DNA of 64,000 nucleotides, from contig NC_069662.1 in NCBI RefSeq assembly GCF_027244095.1, positions 10,380,501-10,444,500 on the forward strand. The letters are read 5' to 3'. The translations under genes and the position numbers were made by a program. Below, piece after piece: positions 52,480-63,721 of the stretch. The DNA comes from Hemicordylus capensis (taxonomy: Eukaryota > Chordata > Lepidosauria > Squamata > Cordylidae). The notes beneath the pieces are model-generated. The model made no database searches and was not told the origin of the DNA. It saw only the letters and a program-made list of their open reading frames with translations. Each line of letters begins with the position of its first letter. Position 1 is the stretch's first letter.

Positions 52480-53140
52480 AACATCAATTAACAATTAAAA
52501 CATCATAAAAAACAATTAAATAATCAGAACAATTTAAAAAACCTGAAAACCAGGTTACAGCATTAAAACAATTAAAACTAATTAAATACCCTAGAAGGCC
52601 AGGCCAAACAGATATGTTTTAAGGGCTCTCCTGAAGGTCAATAAAGAATTCAGATTGCAGATATCTGCTGGGAATGCATTCCACAGCCCAGGAGCAGCTA
52701 CAGAGAAGGCCCGCCTCTGAGTCGCCACCAAACGAACCGGTGGTAACTGGAGACGGACCTCCTCAGATGACCTTAACGTGCAGTGGGGATCATGTAGAAA
52801 AAGGCACTCTCTAAGAAAACTTGGACCCAAGCCATTCAGGACTTTAAAGGTAATAACCAGCACTTTGTATTTTGCCCGGAAACATATTGGCATTCCAGTG
52901 TAGCTGTTTCAAAACAGGCAAAATATGGACTCTTCGGGTTGCCCCAGAGACCAATCTGGCTTCCACATTCTGAACTAAGTGAAGTCTCTGGACTACGTAC
53001 AAAGGCAGCCCCACATAGAGCGCATTGCAATAGTCAACCCAGGAGGTTACCAGCTGATGCACCATTGTTTTGAGGTCATCCTCTTCAAGGAATGGGCGCA
53101 GCTGTCAAATCAGCCAAAGCTGATAGAAAACACTCCTGCT
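52480..53140 (-). mobile_element. L2-like LINE C-terminal and 3' end
   Basis: Minus strand encodes [40 protein letters not shown] and FRRALKTYLFGLAF, the typical C-terminus of L2-like LINEs, followed by an (AAATT/AAAAC)-rich 3' UTR. Confidence 0.8.
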
Positions 53141-53910
53141 TTCCTAGAAAGCACATTAAATCATAACAGACAAAAACAAAAGTTAAAAAAACGTACAAAA
53201 TACAATACAAAGCAGCTTAAAAACAGCAGTTTAAAATTAGTTAAAAATCCAAACAAATCTGAAAAACCCGAGTTTAAAAAACTGAATTTAAAAGGCCTGT
53301 GCTAAACTCAGACTCCCTCTACTACTCACTTGCCCTGGTCGCCCCAGCCAAGTTTAAACTAAGATGCTGCTCTTGGGTGAAAAGTGGACTTTCATGTACA
53401 ATGCTGCTAGGTTCTGCATGGCAGCATGGAAGATCAGTTGGACCCTGACTATAGCCCATAATCCATGAAGCTGATTTCAATTATTTCACTAGATCGTCCT
53501 ATTTTAGTTAGTAACTTTATTTCCCTTTTTATCATATAGTCTCTCTCTCTCTCTCTTTTTAACAAGGTAGATGCCTTTTATTCATTGAGTGTTGGATTTT
53601 GCAATTGTTTAATTTTATGCAGCAGATTTTAAAATAACCATTTTAGTTAGCTGCCTTACTACTTTAATTAGATGCTATATTTTAGTTATATTTTTATATG
53701 TTAGCTACCTCGCTTGTATTCCATAGTATATTTTAAATATCTTGTATTTTAGACCCTTATTCTATCAGTTTTAACTGTAATACAAATCTCAATCTTATAG
53801 TTTAAAGTAGCAATATATGTAACATTTATTTTCATAATAATCTGATTGCCTTATCTATTTTACCATTTTACTGTATTATAACCTGTGCTGGTCTTTGACC
53901 GTAATAAAGA

Positions 53911-53944
<34 letters not shown>

Positions 53945-53957
53945 ACTGATTGATTGA
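53911..53957. repeat. (GATT)n microsatellite at a LINE junction
   Basis: GATT units preceded by a plus-strand LINE-type 3' end ('gtctttgaccgtaataaaga') and followed by the 3' end of the minus-strand L2 copy, so two LINE tails meet here. Confidence 0.85.
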
Positions 53958-54900
53958 AAAGGCCTGTGTGAACAAAAAGGGCTTTACTTGGTGTCTAAAA
54001 GAACAAAGTGATGAGGCCAGGCAAACCTCACTGAAAAGGCTATTCCACAAATGGGGTGCAACCACCGAAAAGGCCCTCTTCCTGATAGCCACCCACCTCA
54101 CCTCATTTGGCAGGGGCACCGGGAGGAGGGCCTCTGAAGAAGACCTTGAGGTATGGGAAGGGACATATGGGGCAAGGTGCTCTCTCAGGTTACTTGGTCC
54201 CAAGCCATTTAGGGCTTTAAAGGTTAAAACCAGCACTTTGATTTGTGCCTGGAAACAGACTGGGAGCCAGTGCAGCTGACGAAGCCCTGGCATAATATGA
54301 TCAAAACATCCAGTTCCAGTTAATAATCTTGCAGCCCTATTTTGTACCAGCTGCAGTTCCAGACCGTTTACAAAAGCAGCCCCACATACAATGGATTGCA
54401 GTAATCTAAACAAGAGGTTACCAGAGCCTTACTGTGGCCAAGCTATCTCTGTCCAGATAAGGTCGCAGTTGGCATATCAGCCAAAGCTGATAAAAGGCAT
54501 TCCAAGCCACAGAGGCCACTTGAGCCTCTAGTGACAGTACTGGATTGATGAGCACCCCCAAACTGTGAACCTGGACCTTCAGGGGTATGTGACCCCATCT
54601 AGATCAGGCTGAACATCATTCACCCAGGCAGAGGAACCACCAACCAACTGCATTTCGGTCTTGTCTGGATTGAGTTTCAGCTTATTCACCCTCATCCAGT
54701 CCATTACTGCATCCAAGCACTGATTCAGGACAGTCACTGCTTCACCTGTGTCTGATGAAAAAGAGAGATACAACTGAGTGTCATCTGCATATTGATGGCG
54801 TCTCAAGCCAAATCTCTGGATGACCTCTCTCAGCAGTTTCATGTAGTTACAACATAGGGGACAGAATGGAACTCTGCAGAACCCCATAGCATAATTGCCA
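53958..54900 (-). mobile_element. L2-like LINE fragment (RT end and C-terminus)
   Basis: Minus strand encodes MKLLREVIQRFGLRRHQYAD (YADD box), DTQLYLSFSSDTGEAV, DWMRVNKLKLNPDKTEM, then VCGAAFVNGLELQLVQNRAA, LRQLHWLPVCFQAQIKVLVL and [14 protein letters not shown]. Frame broken between the two parts. 5'-truncated. Confidence 0.85.
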
Positions 54901-55055
54901 AAGGGTCGAGCAGTTGGACACCCACCTGATTAAACACTGATAACAACAATCACCATATCATGATGCTATGGTGGTTGAAGCTACTCCCCCCCCCCCCAAA
55001 AAATGAAAGCACAAATTATTTGTAGGTCTATGAGAGCATTTCAAAACCGTTTGTA

Positions 55056-55212
55056 AAGATGCCACCGATGATGACTCCTGGCTTGTAATACTTGTGACGA
55101 ATAAGAAGGGGATCACTGAGGGGGCATTTCCCACTAGAAATCTTGCACATCGTCTGAGGCAACAGGACCAATACCAACCCCGCCTCCAAATACCATAGTG
55201 AGAAAGAATAAT
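55056..55212 (-). pseudogene. Broken duplicate of V2R-3 exon 1
   Basis: Homologue of 51489-51724. The start codon position (55210-55212) reads ATT instead of ATG, about 70 bp at the 3' side including the splice donor is missing, and small indels disturb the frame. Recognisable stretches on the minus strand correspond to SHYG..., [16 protein letters not shown] and GIIGGIF. It cannot serve as a first coding exon. Confidence 0.85.
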
Positions 55213-55507
55213 TGTAGACAACAATTCATCAGTTCCTTCCTTGTCATTTGAGTGTTTCCAAGTTTCACTGCCTGAATGAATGCCAATCACTCAGTTGCGT
55301 TAACACTCAGAACATCTGGGACAAAGAATGAATGATCAGACTGATGGAGTCGCGTGCATCTATATCCCTGACTCTAAATGACATCATAGTTATAAATAGC
55401 ATCCTTCGACCCTGGTTTGTAGGTTTGTAACTGTCCACTTGAACTCCATAGAGATGCAGAGAAGTTTCTGAAGCAATTAAGAGTAATTTGAGAACTATAG
55501 GATAGGT

Positions 55508-55637
55508 CGGTGGTTCCCAAGCTCCAGATGTTGCTGAACTACAACTCCCATCAGCCCCAGTTACAATGTATTGTGGCTGGGGATGATTGGAGCTGTGGTT
55601 CAGCAACATCTGGAGGCTCCCAGTTTGGCAACCAGTG
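55508..55637. mobile_element. 130-bp hAT-type element in the duplicated V2R flank
   Basis: Inverted ends CGGTGGTTCCCAAGC and CACTGGTTGCCAAAC (inverted), folding around 'aactacaactcccatcagcc'. Flanks GGATAGGT and GGATGGGT (55500-55507, 55638-55645) form an 8-bp target duplication with one difference. The paralogous site near V2R-3 (about 51997-52006, 'agataggtaatcac') lacks the element. Confidence 0.88.
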
Positions 55638-55929
55638 GGATGGGTAATCACATCCTCAGAGTTGCAGATGATGCAGATTCTCTGCATCACTGCAAAATAT
55701 ATCTTGTTTTTCACAACTCAGCAGAAGGCTTCTCTGGCCTTCCTCAGCAGGAGAGCCTAAACCACAAACAGGAACACAAAGAGGATACAGGGACACAAAG
55801 AGGACACAACGTATTGTGCTGAAAGCACTCTTGAGAAAATGAGGTCTTTGGAAAGAGAAAACTATCATCAAAGGACAAATACACTGGAAGATTGTTTGCT
55901 TGTTTGTTTAAATGTATTTATTTTAGTAT

Positions 55930-56130
55930 TTATTTATTCATTCATTCATTCATTCATTCATTCATTCACATTTTATATCCCGCTCTTCCTCCAAGGAGCC
56001 CAGAGTGGTGTACTACATACTTAAGTTTCTCCTCACAACAACCCTGTGAAGTAGGTTAGGCTGAGAGAGAAGTGACTGGCGCAGAGTCACCCTGCTAATA
56101 TCATGGCTGAATGGGGATTTGTCTGTTTGA
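55930..56130. repeat. (CATT)n followed by MIR-like SINE fragment
   Basis: Nine CATT/TTCA units (about 55936-55969), then 'atatcccgctcttcctccaa', 'cctcacaacaaccctgtgaa', 'gtaggttaggctgagagaga' and 'atggctgaatggggatttg', the arrangement of MIR/CORE-type SINEs known in reptiles. Confidence 0.55.
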
Positions 56131-56324
56131 AAGACTTGTATTTTATTTTTCTCATATCAGTACCTAAACAAGTTTTAAAAGCAAGAACAGCAGCAGAAAA
56201 GCAGAACATGCCTCTCAAAAGGACAAAATCCGGTCCAACCAAAGCATAAATTGATTTAAGAGAACATATTTAAGAGAATGTCTTCTTTGCCATGAGCCCA
56301 ACCACCTGTTAAGATCATCTGGAA

Positions 56325-56600
56325 AGTAGGGGTGTGCACGGAACTGCAGAGCTGCGGTCCGGCACTGTGTGTGGGGTTTCTTTAAGGGCGGGGGAGGGTT
56401 TACTTACCCCTCCCGCTGCTTTCCCCCCCTCCAGTGCATGTATTCTATGTAGTAACTGGGGCAGCAGGATACCTCCCTGCCGCCCCTTCTCCCACTTGAG
56501 TGCAAAAGGCTGCACGGAGCCTTTTGCACACGTGCACGTCGCGCGCGTTTCATGTCTCCATGACGTGCGTGCGCGCGTGGCCACACGCACCAGCAAACAG
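56325..56600. repeat. TAGGGGTGTGCA-family-like element
   Basis: Starts 'taggggtgtgcacggaactg' and shares 'tttacttacccctcccgctg' with 52160-52440. The right end is uncertain. It contains 'gacgtgcgtgcgcgcg' simple sequence. Confidence 0.5.
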
Positions 56601-56604
56601 AAGT

Positions 56605-56942
56605 ATTGTTTCACACAACGTGTGATCCACTTGTGGAACTCTCTACCACAGGATGTGGTGACAGCCAACAACCTGGATGACTTGAAGAGGGGCTTGGATA
56701 ACTTCATGGAGGAGAGGTCTATCAATGGCTACTAGTTGGAGGGCTGTGGGCCACCTCCAGCCTCAAAGGCAGGATGCCTCTGAGTACCAGTTGTGCGGGA
56801 GTAAAAGCAGGAGAGAGGGCATGCCCTTAACTCCTGTCTGTGGCTTCCTGCGGCATCTGGTGGGCCACTGTGCAAAACAGGATGCTGGACTAGATGGGCC
56901 TTGGGCCTGATCCAGCAGGGCTGTTCTTATGTTCTTATGTTA
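56605..56942 (+). mobile_element. CR1-like LINE C-terminus and 3' end
   Basis: Plus strand encodes FTQRVIHLWNSLPQDVVTAN, NLDDLKRGLDNFMEERSING and a stop (C-terminus of a CR1-type RT), then 'gggcctgatccagcagggct' and tandem TTCTTATG octamers. The octamer tail supports CR1. Confidence 0.78.
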
Positions 56943-57216
56943 GGTCATCATGAGGGCCACCTAATGTTGCAACGGGGAATTAACTTGCCTAGGGAGCAAG
57001 AGGTTGCTGGTTCAAATCCCCGCTGGTATGTTTCTCAGATCTCCAATACCTATATGGGGCAGCAGCAATATAGGAAGATTCTGAAAGGCATCATCTCATA
57101 CTGCATGGGAGATGGCAATGGTAAACCCCTCCTGTATTCTACCAAAGAAAACCACATGCTCTGTGGTCGCTAGGAGTCAACACCAACTCAGTAATGCAAC
57201 TTTACTTTACTTTATG
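56943..57216 (+). mobile_element. Sauria-type SINE, near full length
   Basis: 'gcctagggagcaagaggttg', B box GGTTCAAATCC, 'tatatggggcagcagcaata', 'taccaaagaaaaccacatgc', then the Bov-B-like 3' end 'gtcgctaggagtcaacacca' and an ACTTT repeat tail. Inserted directly behind the CR1 tail. Confidence 0.88.
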
Positions 57217-57702
57217 TCATCATCCTGACTAATGCTGTGCTTGCTTAAGAACAAAGCTGCCCTAGTGCTAGAAGATCATGTACAGTAGCTGCACTAAAAC
57301 ACATTCAAACTGCTGTATCTCCACCATTTCTCAATGATTGTCCCAGAAATTTGTGGAGGTAGTTCCAGATTAGATTTAGACACAGATTAGATTAGACTGC
57401 TAGCTTCTTTGTGAATGCATACTGGTCTGTGACTGTAATAACGTATTTTTTGACTTAGACACTCCATGAAAAATCTCAGGAGAATTGCTTGGATGGTTTG
57501 GATTTCATCACTGATTGAATGTTCAGGGCTTATAAAGGTGGCATGCATTTTTTACATGTCACCTTACATAGAGGCACTATACAGGTACTGACTGTATGAA
57601 GTAAGGGTTAATAGCGCATTCAAGCTATTATTACACTAGATTGACACCTATTTACTGGGGCAGGGGGAAATGGATTGACCAAGTGTTCCATTTATCAATT
57701 AT

Positions 57703-58604
57703 TTAATGCTTTCTTCTCATGAGTTGCCCTCTCTTATTCAGTTCAGGTCTCAGTGTAATGATGTAGCATTTGGGAGAAAAGATGCAGCCCAGTAAACCAG
57801 CACTGGAGGTCAAGATGGAGAAGATCTCCACAGCCACCATATATTTTCCTTTGGTACTCAGGTAGCTGGGAATAAAAGACAGCCACACGCTACAGAAGAG
57901 TAACATGCTGAAGGTGATAAATTTGGCTTCATTAAAACTGTCAGGTAACTTCCTGGCTAGAAAAGCCAGAGTGAAGCTAACAGTGGCCAGGAAACCCATA
58001 AAGCCCAAGACACAGTAAAACATGGTAGCTGAGCCTTCATTACACTCCAGTACAATTTCTTCAGTCACTGAATGCATGTCAACATTTGGGAATGGGGGTG
58101 TGGTTGTTAGCCACACAGTACAAATAGTGGCTTGAATAATGGAGCATGAAAGAACAATGGAGTAAGTTAGTTGTTTCCCCACCCATTTCCTCATCCATGA
58201 TTCTGGCTTGGTGGCCATGAAAGCGAGAACCACAATGATGGTTTTGGCCAACACAGAAGAAACAGCCACCGAGAAGATGATGCCAAAAGCAGGTTGCCGA
58301 AGAAGACAGGTCACCTTCTGAGGTCTGCCAATGAACAACAAAGCACAAAGGAAGGAGAGCAGGAGGGAGATGAGAAGAGTGTAGGTGAGGTTCCGGTTGT
58401 TGGCTCTGACTACGGGAGTGTCCTTATGCTTAATGAAGATCCCGAGAACCCAAGCTGTGATGAAAGAACATGAAAGAGCAAAAATAGCCAAAGTGATCCC
58501 AAGTGGTTCTCCATAAGCCAGGAAGCTTACGTCTTTGGGAACACATAAATCTCGGTCCTTGTTTGGATATTGATCTTCTTGGCATTCAAAACAGTCATTC
58601 ATGT
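57703..58604 (-). CDS. V2R-4 exon 6 (seven-helix domain)
   Basis: 902 bp after a TTTAAAG acceptor with a long pyrimidine (T10) tract. It encodes [100 protein letters not shown] and [20 protein letters not shown]. Confidence 0.96.
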
Positions 58605-61173
58605 CTTTAAAAAAAAAAACATGATTCTTTTATACATAACGGCCTCGTGTGTAGCTCATTGCATTACCACGCTTAAATATTACAAAATTCTGTGGGTTGC
58701 TAATCTGAATTAGTGATGGTGTGGGTATTCAAAGGGTGGGGATTCAAATCTGCAGTGCCTGAAAATGTTCTAACCCAGAACTGTGGCTTTCAGTCAAGCT
58801 AGTATTTGTGAAACTGCCCCTCCCCACAGCTGTGCTATAGCCTGAGGCTTGGATATTTCACCAGGCTTCTCCAAAGTAGTTACAGAAGTGAGGTGCTCAT
58901 TGCACCACTGCTTGTTAGCATATTTCTCTACAACTTTAGTAAAACAAATCCTCTTGAAATTCACAAGACTAATCTGTCTCACTAGACTTCTCCTGTCCTG
59001 AGGGATTGTGTACACAGGTGAAAATCTTGTCAATTTCATCAATGCTTTTTAAAAACTGCTATTATAGGTGTGTTTTCATCTTGACACAGGGCCCCTCCAC
59101 TCTCACAATCTGTGCTGCAGACAGTGGTGATTAAAACAATTTTAATCATCTGTTTTTTCAGAAATAGATATAAAAATAACATATAATAAAGAAAGAATCC
59201 ATTATAAGAATCCACAAATTATCAAATCTACACATGCTGCAAAAACATGTGTTAGAGTATACATATATACTCTGTGTATTTTTTTCTTTATCCCATTACA
59301 TTATCAGATTTTCAACTACATTATAGAACATTAATAGCCCACAGTCTTTTAGATGCCTTATTGCTAACCCTACTTCTGTCTATAAAATTTCTGGTAAAAC
59401 TAATCTACCTACAGTACTTTCCTTTCACTATAATTTTTATTGATAATTACCATCTTCAAATCCATGCACTTTTTATTAAACACCAAATGTAATACGTGGC
59501 GTACAGTAAAAAGGCAGTCACCAGAGCCTTGTCTGTAAGAACCAGTAAAAAGGCAGTCACCAGAGCCTTCTCTGTAAGAACCAGGGTGCACTGCACATGG
59601 GTGGAGGAGATAATGAGATAATGGTATCATCATAAAACATGCCATTGTAATTTTTTTTTTGGGGGGGGAAACATTTATTATACCTCTCACTCCAAAGACT
59701 CTGGGCGGTGTACAAAAACATACAAAGCAAGACAGCATTAAAATTACATTCTAAATTAAAAACTAAAGTAACTAACAAAAAAGAAAAATCCAAATAGGTA
59801 AATTACAAAGTAAAAGCCTGGCGAAAAAGAAAAGTCTTCAATAGAGATTTAAAAATAAAAAAGGAAGGAGCTAAACGAATCTGAAGGGGAAGGGAGTTCC
59901 AGAGAAGTGGAGCAGCAACCGAAAAGGCCCTTTCATGGGTCCTAGCGCCCCGAACCTCTCAGAAATCAGGGACCGACAAAAGGGCCCCCTTTTGAAGATC
60001 TGACCAGATGGGATGTAACTGGATGGGAGAGGCAGGTCCTATGTTGCACTACAACTGTACTAAATTTGATCCAAATGGATCCTGATGTCTTTAGGGGGCA
60101 ACATACACAAAGCCACCATTTTGAAATGGGTTCTGGAATGCATTGGTGGGATATCAAGGTTTAATGTCCACGTCTGGCAGTTCACAAGTTAGCCCACTTC
60201 TACCTCAAATGCTTATGAGTCCATCAGCTTGAATTGGGGTGAATGACACCATCACAAAATACACCATTGAGGTGTCCCTATGTGGCACTACAACTGTACC
60301 AAATTTGGTCCAAGTTGGTCCAGGCATTGCAAAGTTGTTAGGGACACACACATACGAGGGGGGGGGGAGAGAACAGGTTAATCTCAAAAGGTTACTTTCC
60401 ATGAGGAAAGTAGGCTAAAAATCATAACCTTTTAGAAAAGTATCAACATGACAAAGAGTGGGATATAAGTATATCAACCAACCAACCAACCAACCAACCA
60501 ATCAATCAATCAATTCCTGCTGGAATATTGGGCAATAAGATGCAAAGGACAGGATCCAGCACAGCTGTTTGCTATGTTACATCTCCTTGTGACTGATAGC
60601 TTCCAGAGCGGACAATTTCATGGTTGTGATTCAACCATGATTCAGTATAGAGTTGTGGCTACTACATGAAGAAGAAGCTTTACTTGGGGATGTTCAAGGA
60701 GAAACCTAAGTACTAAGACTGTTGTGACCTAGGCAAACTCAACCACATCTTAAAGATCTCTTTTCCTTCCTAGATATCACACACTTGAAGTTATCACTAC
60801 ATCCATATTGTCTGCAAATACTCTAATGCTTTTTAAAATTGTTTCAGCTAGATAAAGTTAAGCACAAAAAAGCACACCCAGAGGCCTGCTCTGATCAGAC
60901 TGCTGAGTCTTATCAGCATCCACTCCCATCAAGGACTATTGAACCACATTTTATAGATAAGGGGAATTTGTTTCTGTTTCTCCTGGTGTGTATATACTAG
61001 ATCTCAGCCAGCATTGTTGATGAACACAAGGCTCAACATTGCTTACCTATTTGGTTTGAAATTTTCCCATCTGGACATGGAAGGCAATCATAACAGCAAA
61101 ATGGCTTCCCTTCCTTCTTGGTTCTTCTATAACCAGGATGGCAATTTTCATTGCACAATGAAAGAGGGCGCAC
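57703..61173 (-). CDS. V2R-4: vomeronasal type-2 receptor, partial (exons 5-6)
   Basis: The 3' part of a fourth receptor gene: exon 5 at 61047-61173 and exon 6 at 57703-58604. Exons 1-4 must lie beyond the right edge; none is found in 61174-64000, so its intron 4 exceeds 2.8 kb, longer than in V2R-1 (1.4 kb), V2R-2 (1.0 kb) and V2R-3 (2.0 kb). The frame is open across both exons with a phase-1 junction. Exon 6 is 3 bp longer than in V2R-2 and V2R-3 and ends [15 protein letters not shown]. The intron holds A/T-rich DNA, an L2 fragment and short tandem repeats. Role as for the other receptors. Confidence 0.92.
59506..59583. repeat. Two-copy tandem repeat, about 39-bp unit
   Basis: 'ggcagtcaccagagccttgt' and following 'ctgtaagaacc' occur twice in direct succession with one difference. 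It lies in V2R-4 intron 5; 58605-59500 shows no exon or well-defined element. Confidence 0.85.
59655..60000 (-). repeat. L2-like LINE 3' end
   Basis: Antisense 'aaagactctgggcggtgtac', A-rich 3' UTR and 'gggagttccagagaagtgga', 'gaaaaggccctttcatgggt', the C-terminal [10 protein letters not shown]...RPLS region seen in L2/CR1-type LINEs. Confidence 0.65.
60010..60370. repeat. Repeat with two related halves
   Basis: 'cctatgttgcactacaactg' with 'aatttgatccaaatggatcc' near 60040 and 'cctatgtggcactacaactg' with 'aatttggtccaagttggtcc' near 60270: a unit of about 235 bp present twice in degenerate form. A (CAAC/AATC)n microsatellite follows at 60474-60515. Confidence 0.55.
61047..61173 (-). CDS. V2R-4 exon 5 (cysteine-rich linker)
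   Basis: 127 bp, phase 0 to 1, acceptor GGACAG, donor GTAAGC. It encodes [20 protein letters not shown], then [20 protein letters not shown]. All linker cysteines present. Confidence 0.95.
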
Positions 61174-61577
61174 CTGTCCATAAAAGAAAAAGGAGAGTGC
61201 ATTAATAGTCAAGAATTGTGTTTTGAGAGTCTGTATTCCTCTATTTGATCTGCATTTATGGGTTGATGCTCGGTCATTAAGGTGTCAAATAAATATGTCC
61301 ACCAAATTAGGGTGATGGCATCATGGCATTCCCTGTTGAGAGCACTTGGTATGCAATTGACTGCTGGAAACTTCATTGTTATTGGAGACTTTTGCCCATA
61401 TTCTTAAGGTGTCAGACAAATCTGTCCAGTGCATTAAGCCTGGGAAGGCATGGTAGTGTTTCTAACTGTAATGTTATTTGATACAATAATGGGAGGATGG
61501 CTGTGTGACTGCAGTTTGCTTCTTCATTTCTTTTCAAATTCACATATGGTATTTCACTTCTGTAGCTATTAATCAAT

Positions 61578-61986
61578 GAGGTGCTTCACACGAAGAGAGA
61601 GCGGGCTTAGTCTGCAGCCCTGGGCAGCCTGCAGCCCTGGGTGGCCAGTGGGGGCTGCGAAGATCGGGGCCCACGTATAGCCGGTGGGGGCTGTGGAGAT
61701 CGGGGGCCGCATGGTTCTGGAAAGACCCCTGAGGCTGGGAGGCTGGCTGCAGCCTCTTGGTTGGGGGTCTACTCATGTGTTGCCATGCACTGCAGTGGCA
61801 CACAAGCAAAAAAATGAAATTAATGGAGTGCTCGCTCCATTAACCTCATTTAAGGGGAGGGGGAATTAGGTGGGCTAGCTGCCTTGGAACCACCGGGCTT
61901 ACCCGTGAGCTCGGTGGATCCCATGATCAGTAGAAAGTGGGCTAGGCTCACTTAGCTTGCTTCCTACTGATTGTGGGAATAGCTTC
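61578..61986 (+). mobile_element. GAGGC-family short DNA transposon
   Basis: Left end GAGGTGCTTCACACGA (hairpin eroded), interior 'gagtgctcgctccattaacc' and 'accaccgggcttacccgtga', right end TTGTGGGAATAGCTTC. Flanking triplets AAT and ATT do not match exactly. Confidence 0.6.
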
Positions 61987-62162
61987 ATTACTTGTTTATA
62001 ATGGTCTGGGAAGATAAATTCCAGACCTTGATGGCTCAGAGAGAACATTAATGGAACATTAATAAAACCTTAGCATTTTGATAGGTGAATATTATGAGTT
62101 TGATTGTGCCTGACCTGGAGATGCCAGGGAGGGCTGCACTGAGGGTGGGGTGGGTGGGTGAG

Positions 62163-62560
62163 ATGTAGGGATGTGGACAAAACTGTCTGGCCCAATTTGG
62201 TTTGAGGCTGAACCGGCCTTGAACTCAACTGGACCAGTTTGGTCTGGCACCCCCTCAACCCCCCCCTTTTGGTTTGGGTCCAGGGGGTTCACGGACCGAA
62301 AATTGGGGGGAAAATAGCCTTGTACTCCCCTCGGGGGAGTTCCTGGAGGCCAAAGAGAACCTGAACGGGGTGTGGGGGCATTTAGAAGGCTGGCAGGGGG
62401 AGGGGAAACCTCTGCAGACAACACTGTTGCCTCCAGGAACTCCCCCAAGGGGAGTACAAGGTAAAAAACATTTTCCCCAATTTTTGGTCCCCGAACCACC
62501 CGAACCAAATTGGGGGGGGGTTGGTCCAGGTTCGGGCCAAACCGAGCCAGAAGTCATGTG
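62163..62560. mobile_element. TAGGGATGTGG-type family element
   Basis: Starts 'tagggatgtggacaaaactg' with 'ctggcccaatttggtttgag' and contains a foldback: 'gtactcccctcggggagttc' at about 62321 and inverted 'gaactcccccaaggggagta' at about 62436, plus surrounding inverted sequence. Right end uncertain. Confidence 0.55.
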
Positions 62561-62597
62561 GGCAGCCGATCCAGCCTCGCAGGAGAAGGAACCCCTA

Positions 62598-62630
62598 GAG
62601 GCTCTTCTCACGGATCATGAGAAGAGCCTC
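62598..62630 (-). repeat. Isolated GAGGC-family hairpin end
   Basis: A perfect 14-bp-stem hairpin (GAGGCTCTTCTCAC with its inverse), the diagnostic end of the family in minus orientation; part of the neighbouring interior is present at 62555-62597. Confidence 0.65.
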
Positions 62631-62639
62631 ATTGAGTAA

Positions 62640-63265
62640 ATCTGCCAGCACCTTGGGAATTCTTCCCCCATTTTTACCAGTACTTCTGGACCCAAACCTC
62701 TCCCTTGTTTCTCAGGTTGAGGCAGTGACCAGGAATGCTTTCTACCAGCTTTGGCTGATACTCCAGCTATGTCCAGCTATATGCTGGTAACATCCAGGCA
62801 ACTGGTGTAGTATGTGGCTGCCAGGTTGGTCTCTGGGGCCACCCATACAGATCATATTACTCCTATTTTAAAAGAAAGGCACTGGCTGACAATTAGTTAC
62901 CAGGCAAAATACAAAGTGCTGGTTATTACTTCTAAAGCCCAGCATGGCTTGGGCCCAGGGTATTTAAGAGAGCCCCTTCTTCTTCATCAACCCCGTTGCC
63001 TACTAAGATAATTGGGGGAGGGTCAGTTGTGGCTTGCTTGGTAGTGACCCCAAAATCAGGCCTTCTTTAGGGTTGCCTTGAGACTCTGCAACACACTACC
63101 AAATGAAATCAGAATCTCCCAACTCTGATTGTTTGTAAACAAATTTTGAAAACATGCCTGTTTGATCAGACTTTTAGTTTATGGTGTTTTCAAGTTTTAT
63201 TTGTTAAAGTTTTATTTTTTAGGTTTTGGTTGTTGTTTGATTGGATCGTAAACCGCCCTGATATT
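62640..63265 (+). mobile_element. L2-like LINE C-terminus and 3' UTR
   Basis: Plus strand codes, with breaks, for LVSQVEAVTRNAFYQLWLI, ARLVSGATHTDHITPILKER, HWLTISYQAKYKVLVITSKA and [12 protein letters not shown], then 3' UTR to 'ggatcgtaaaccgccctgat'. 5'-truncated. Confidence 0.8.
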
Positions 63266-63272
63266 TTACATT

Positions 63273-63710
63273 GGGGCTATTCCCACAATCAGGAAAAATC
63301 AGGCTAGGAAATCCTAGCCCGATTTTTCCCGATAGTGAGAACCACCGGGCTCGACTGCGAGCCCGGTGGTTCCTAGGCGGGTAACCCGCCTAAGTACCCC
63401 TGCCTTTACTCCACGCCATGGCTACTCATGAGTAGACTCCCGGAGGGGAGGCAAAAAGCTGCTTCCCAGCTCCGGGGGTCTCCCCAGTATGCCCTGTACA
63501 CTTGCACAGGGCATACTGGGGCTTCCGGGGGCTGCATGGCCCTTGAGCTCCCCAGGCCCCACCAGCTCCATCACGGAGCCGGCAATTGTGTGGGCGGCCA
63601 ATCTGGCCACCCAGGGCTACTGCCCCGATCATCTGTGGGGAGAGCGGGCTTAGCCTGCTCTTCCCACAGTTCTGGTAAAAGTGGGTCTCACAGATCGTGA
63701 GACCCGCCTC
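63273..63710 (-). mobile_element. GAGGC-family short DNA transposon, full length, TSD ATT
   Basis: Minus orientation: hairpin-side end at 63710 (GAGGCGGGTCTCACGATC, with its partner 'gtgggtctcac' further in) and plain end at 63273 (GGGGCTATTCCCACAATC). ATT triplets flank it (63270-63272, 63711-63713). Interior matches 8681-9189 ('accaccgggctcgactgcga'). Confidence 0.72.
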
Positions 63711-63721
63711 ATTGGGTGGTA

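Larger units (their letters stand above)
54920..55790 (-). repeat. Duplicate of the V2R-3 exon 1 region
   Basis: Matches 51290-52110 from the 3' flank ('cacctgat.taaacactg.taa') through exon 1 and its 5' flank ('gcttctctggcc'). Differences include an internal loss of about 70 bp in exon 1, point changes, and a 130-bp hAT insertion. The copies lie about 3.6 kb apart in the same orientation. Confidence 0.85.
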
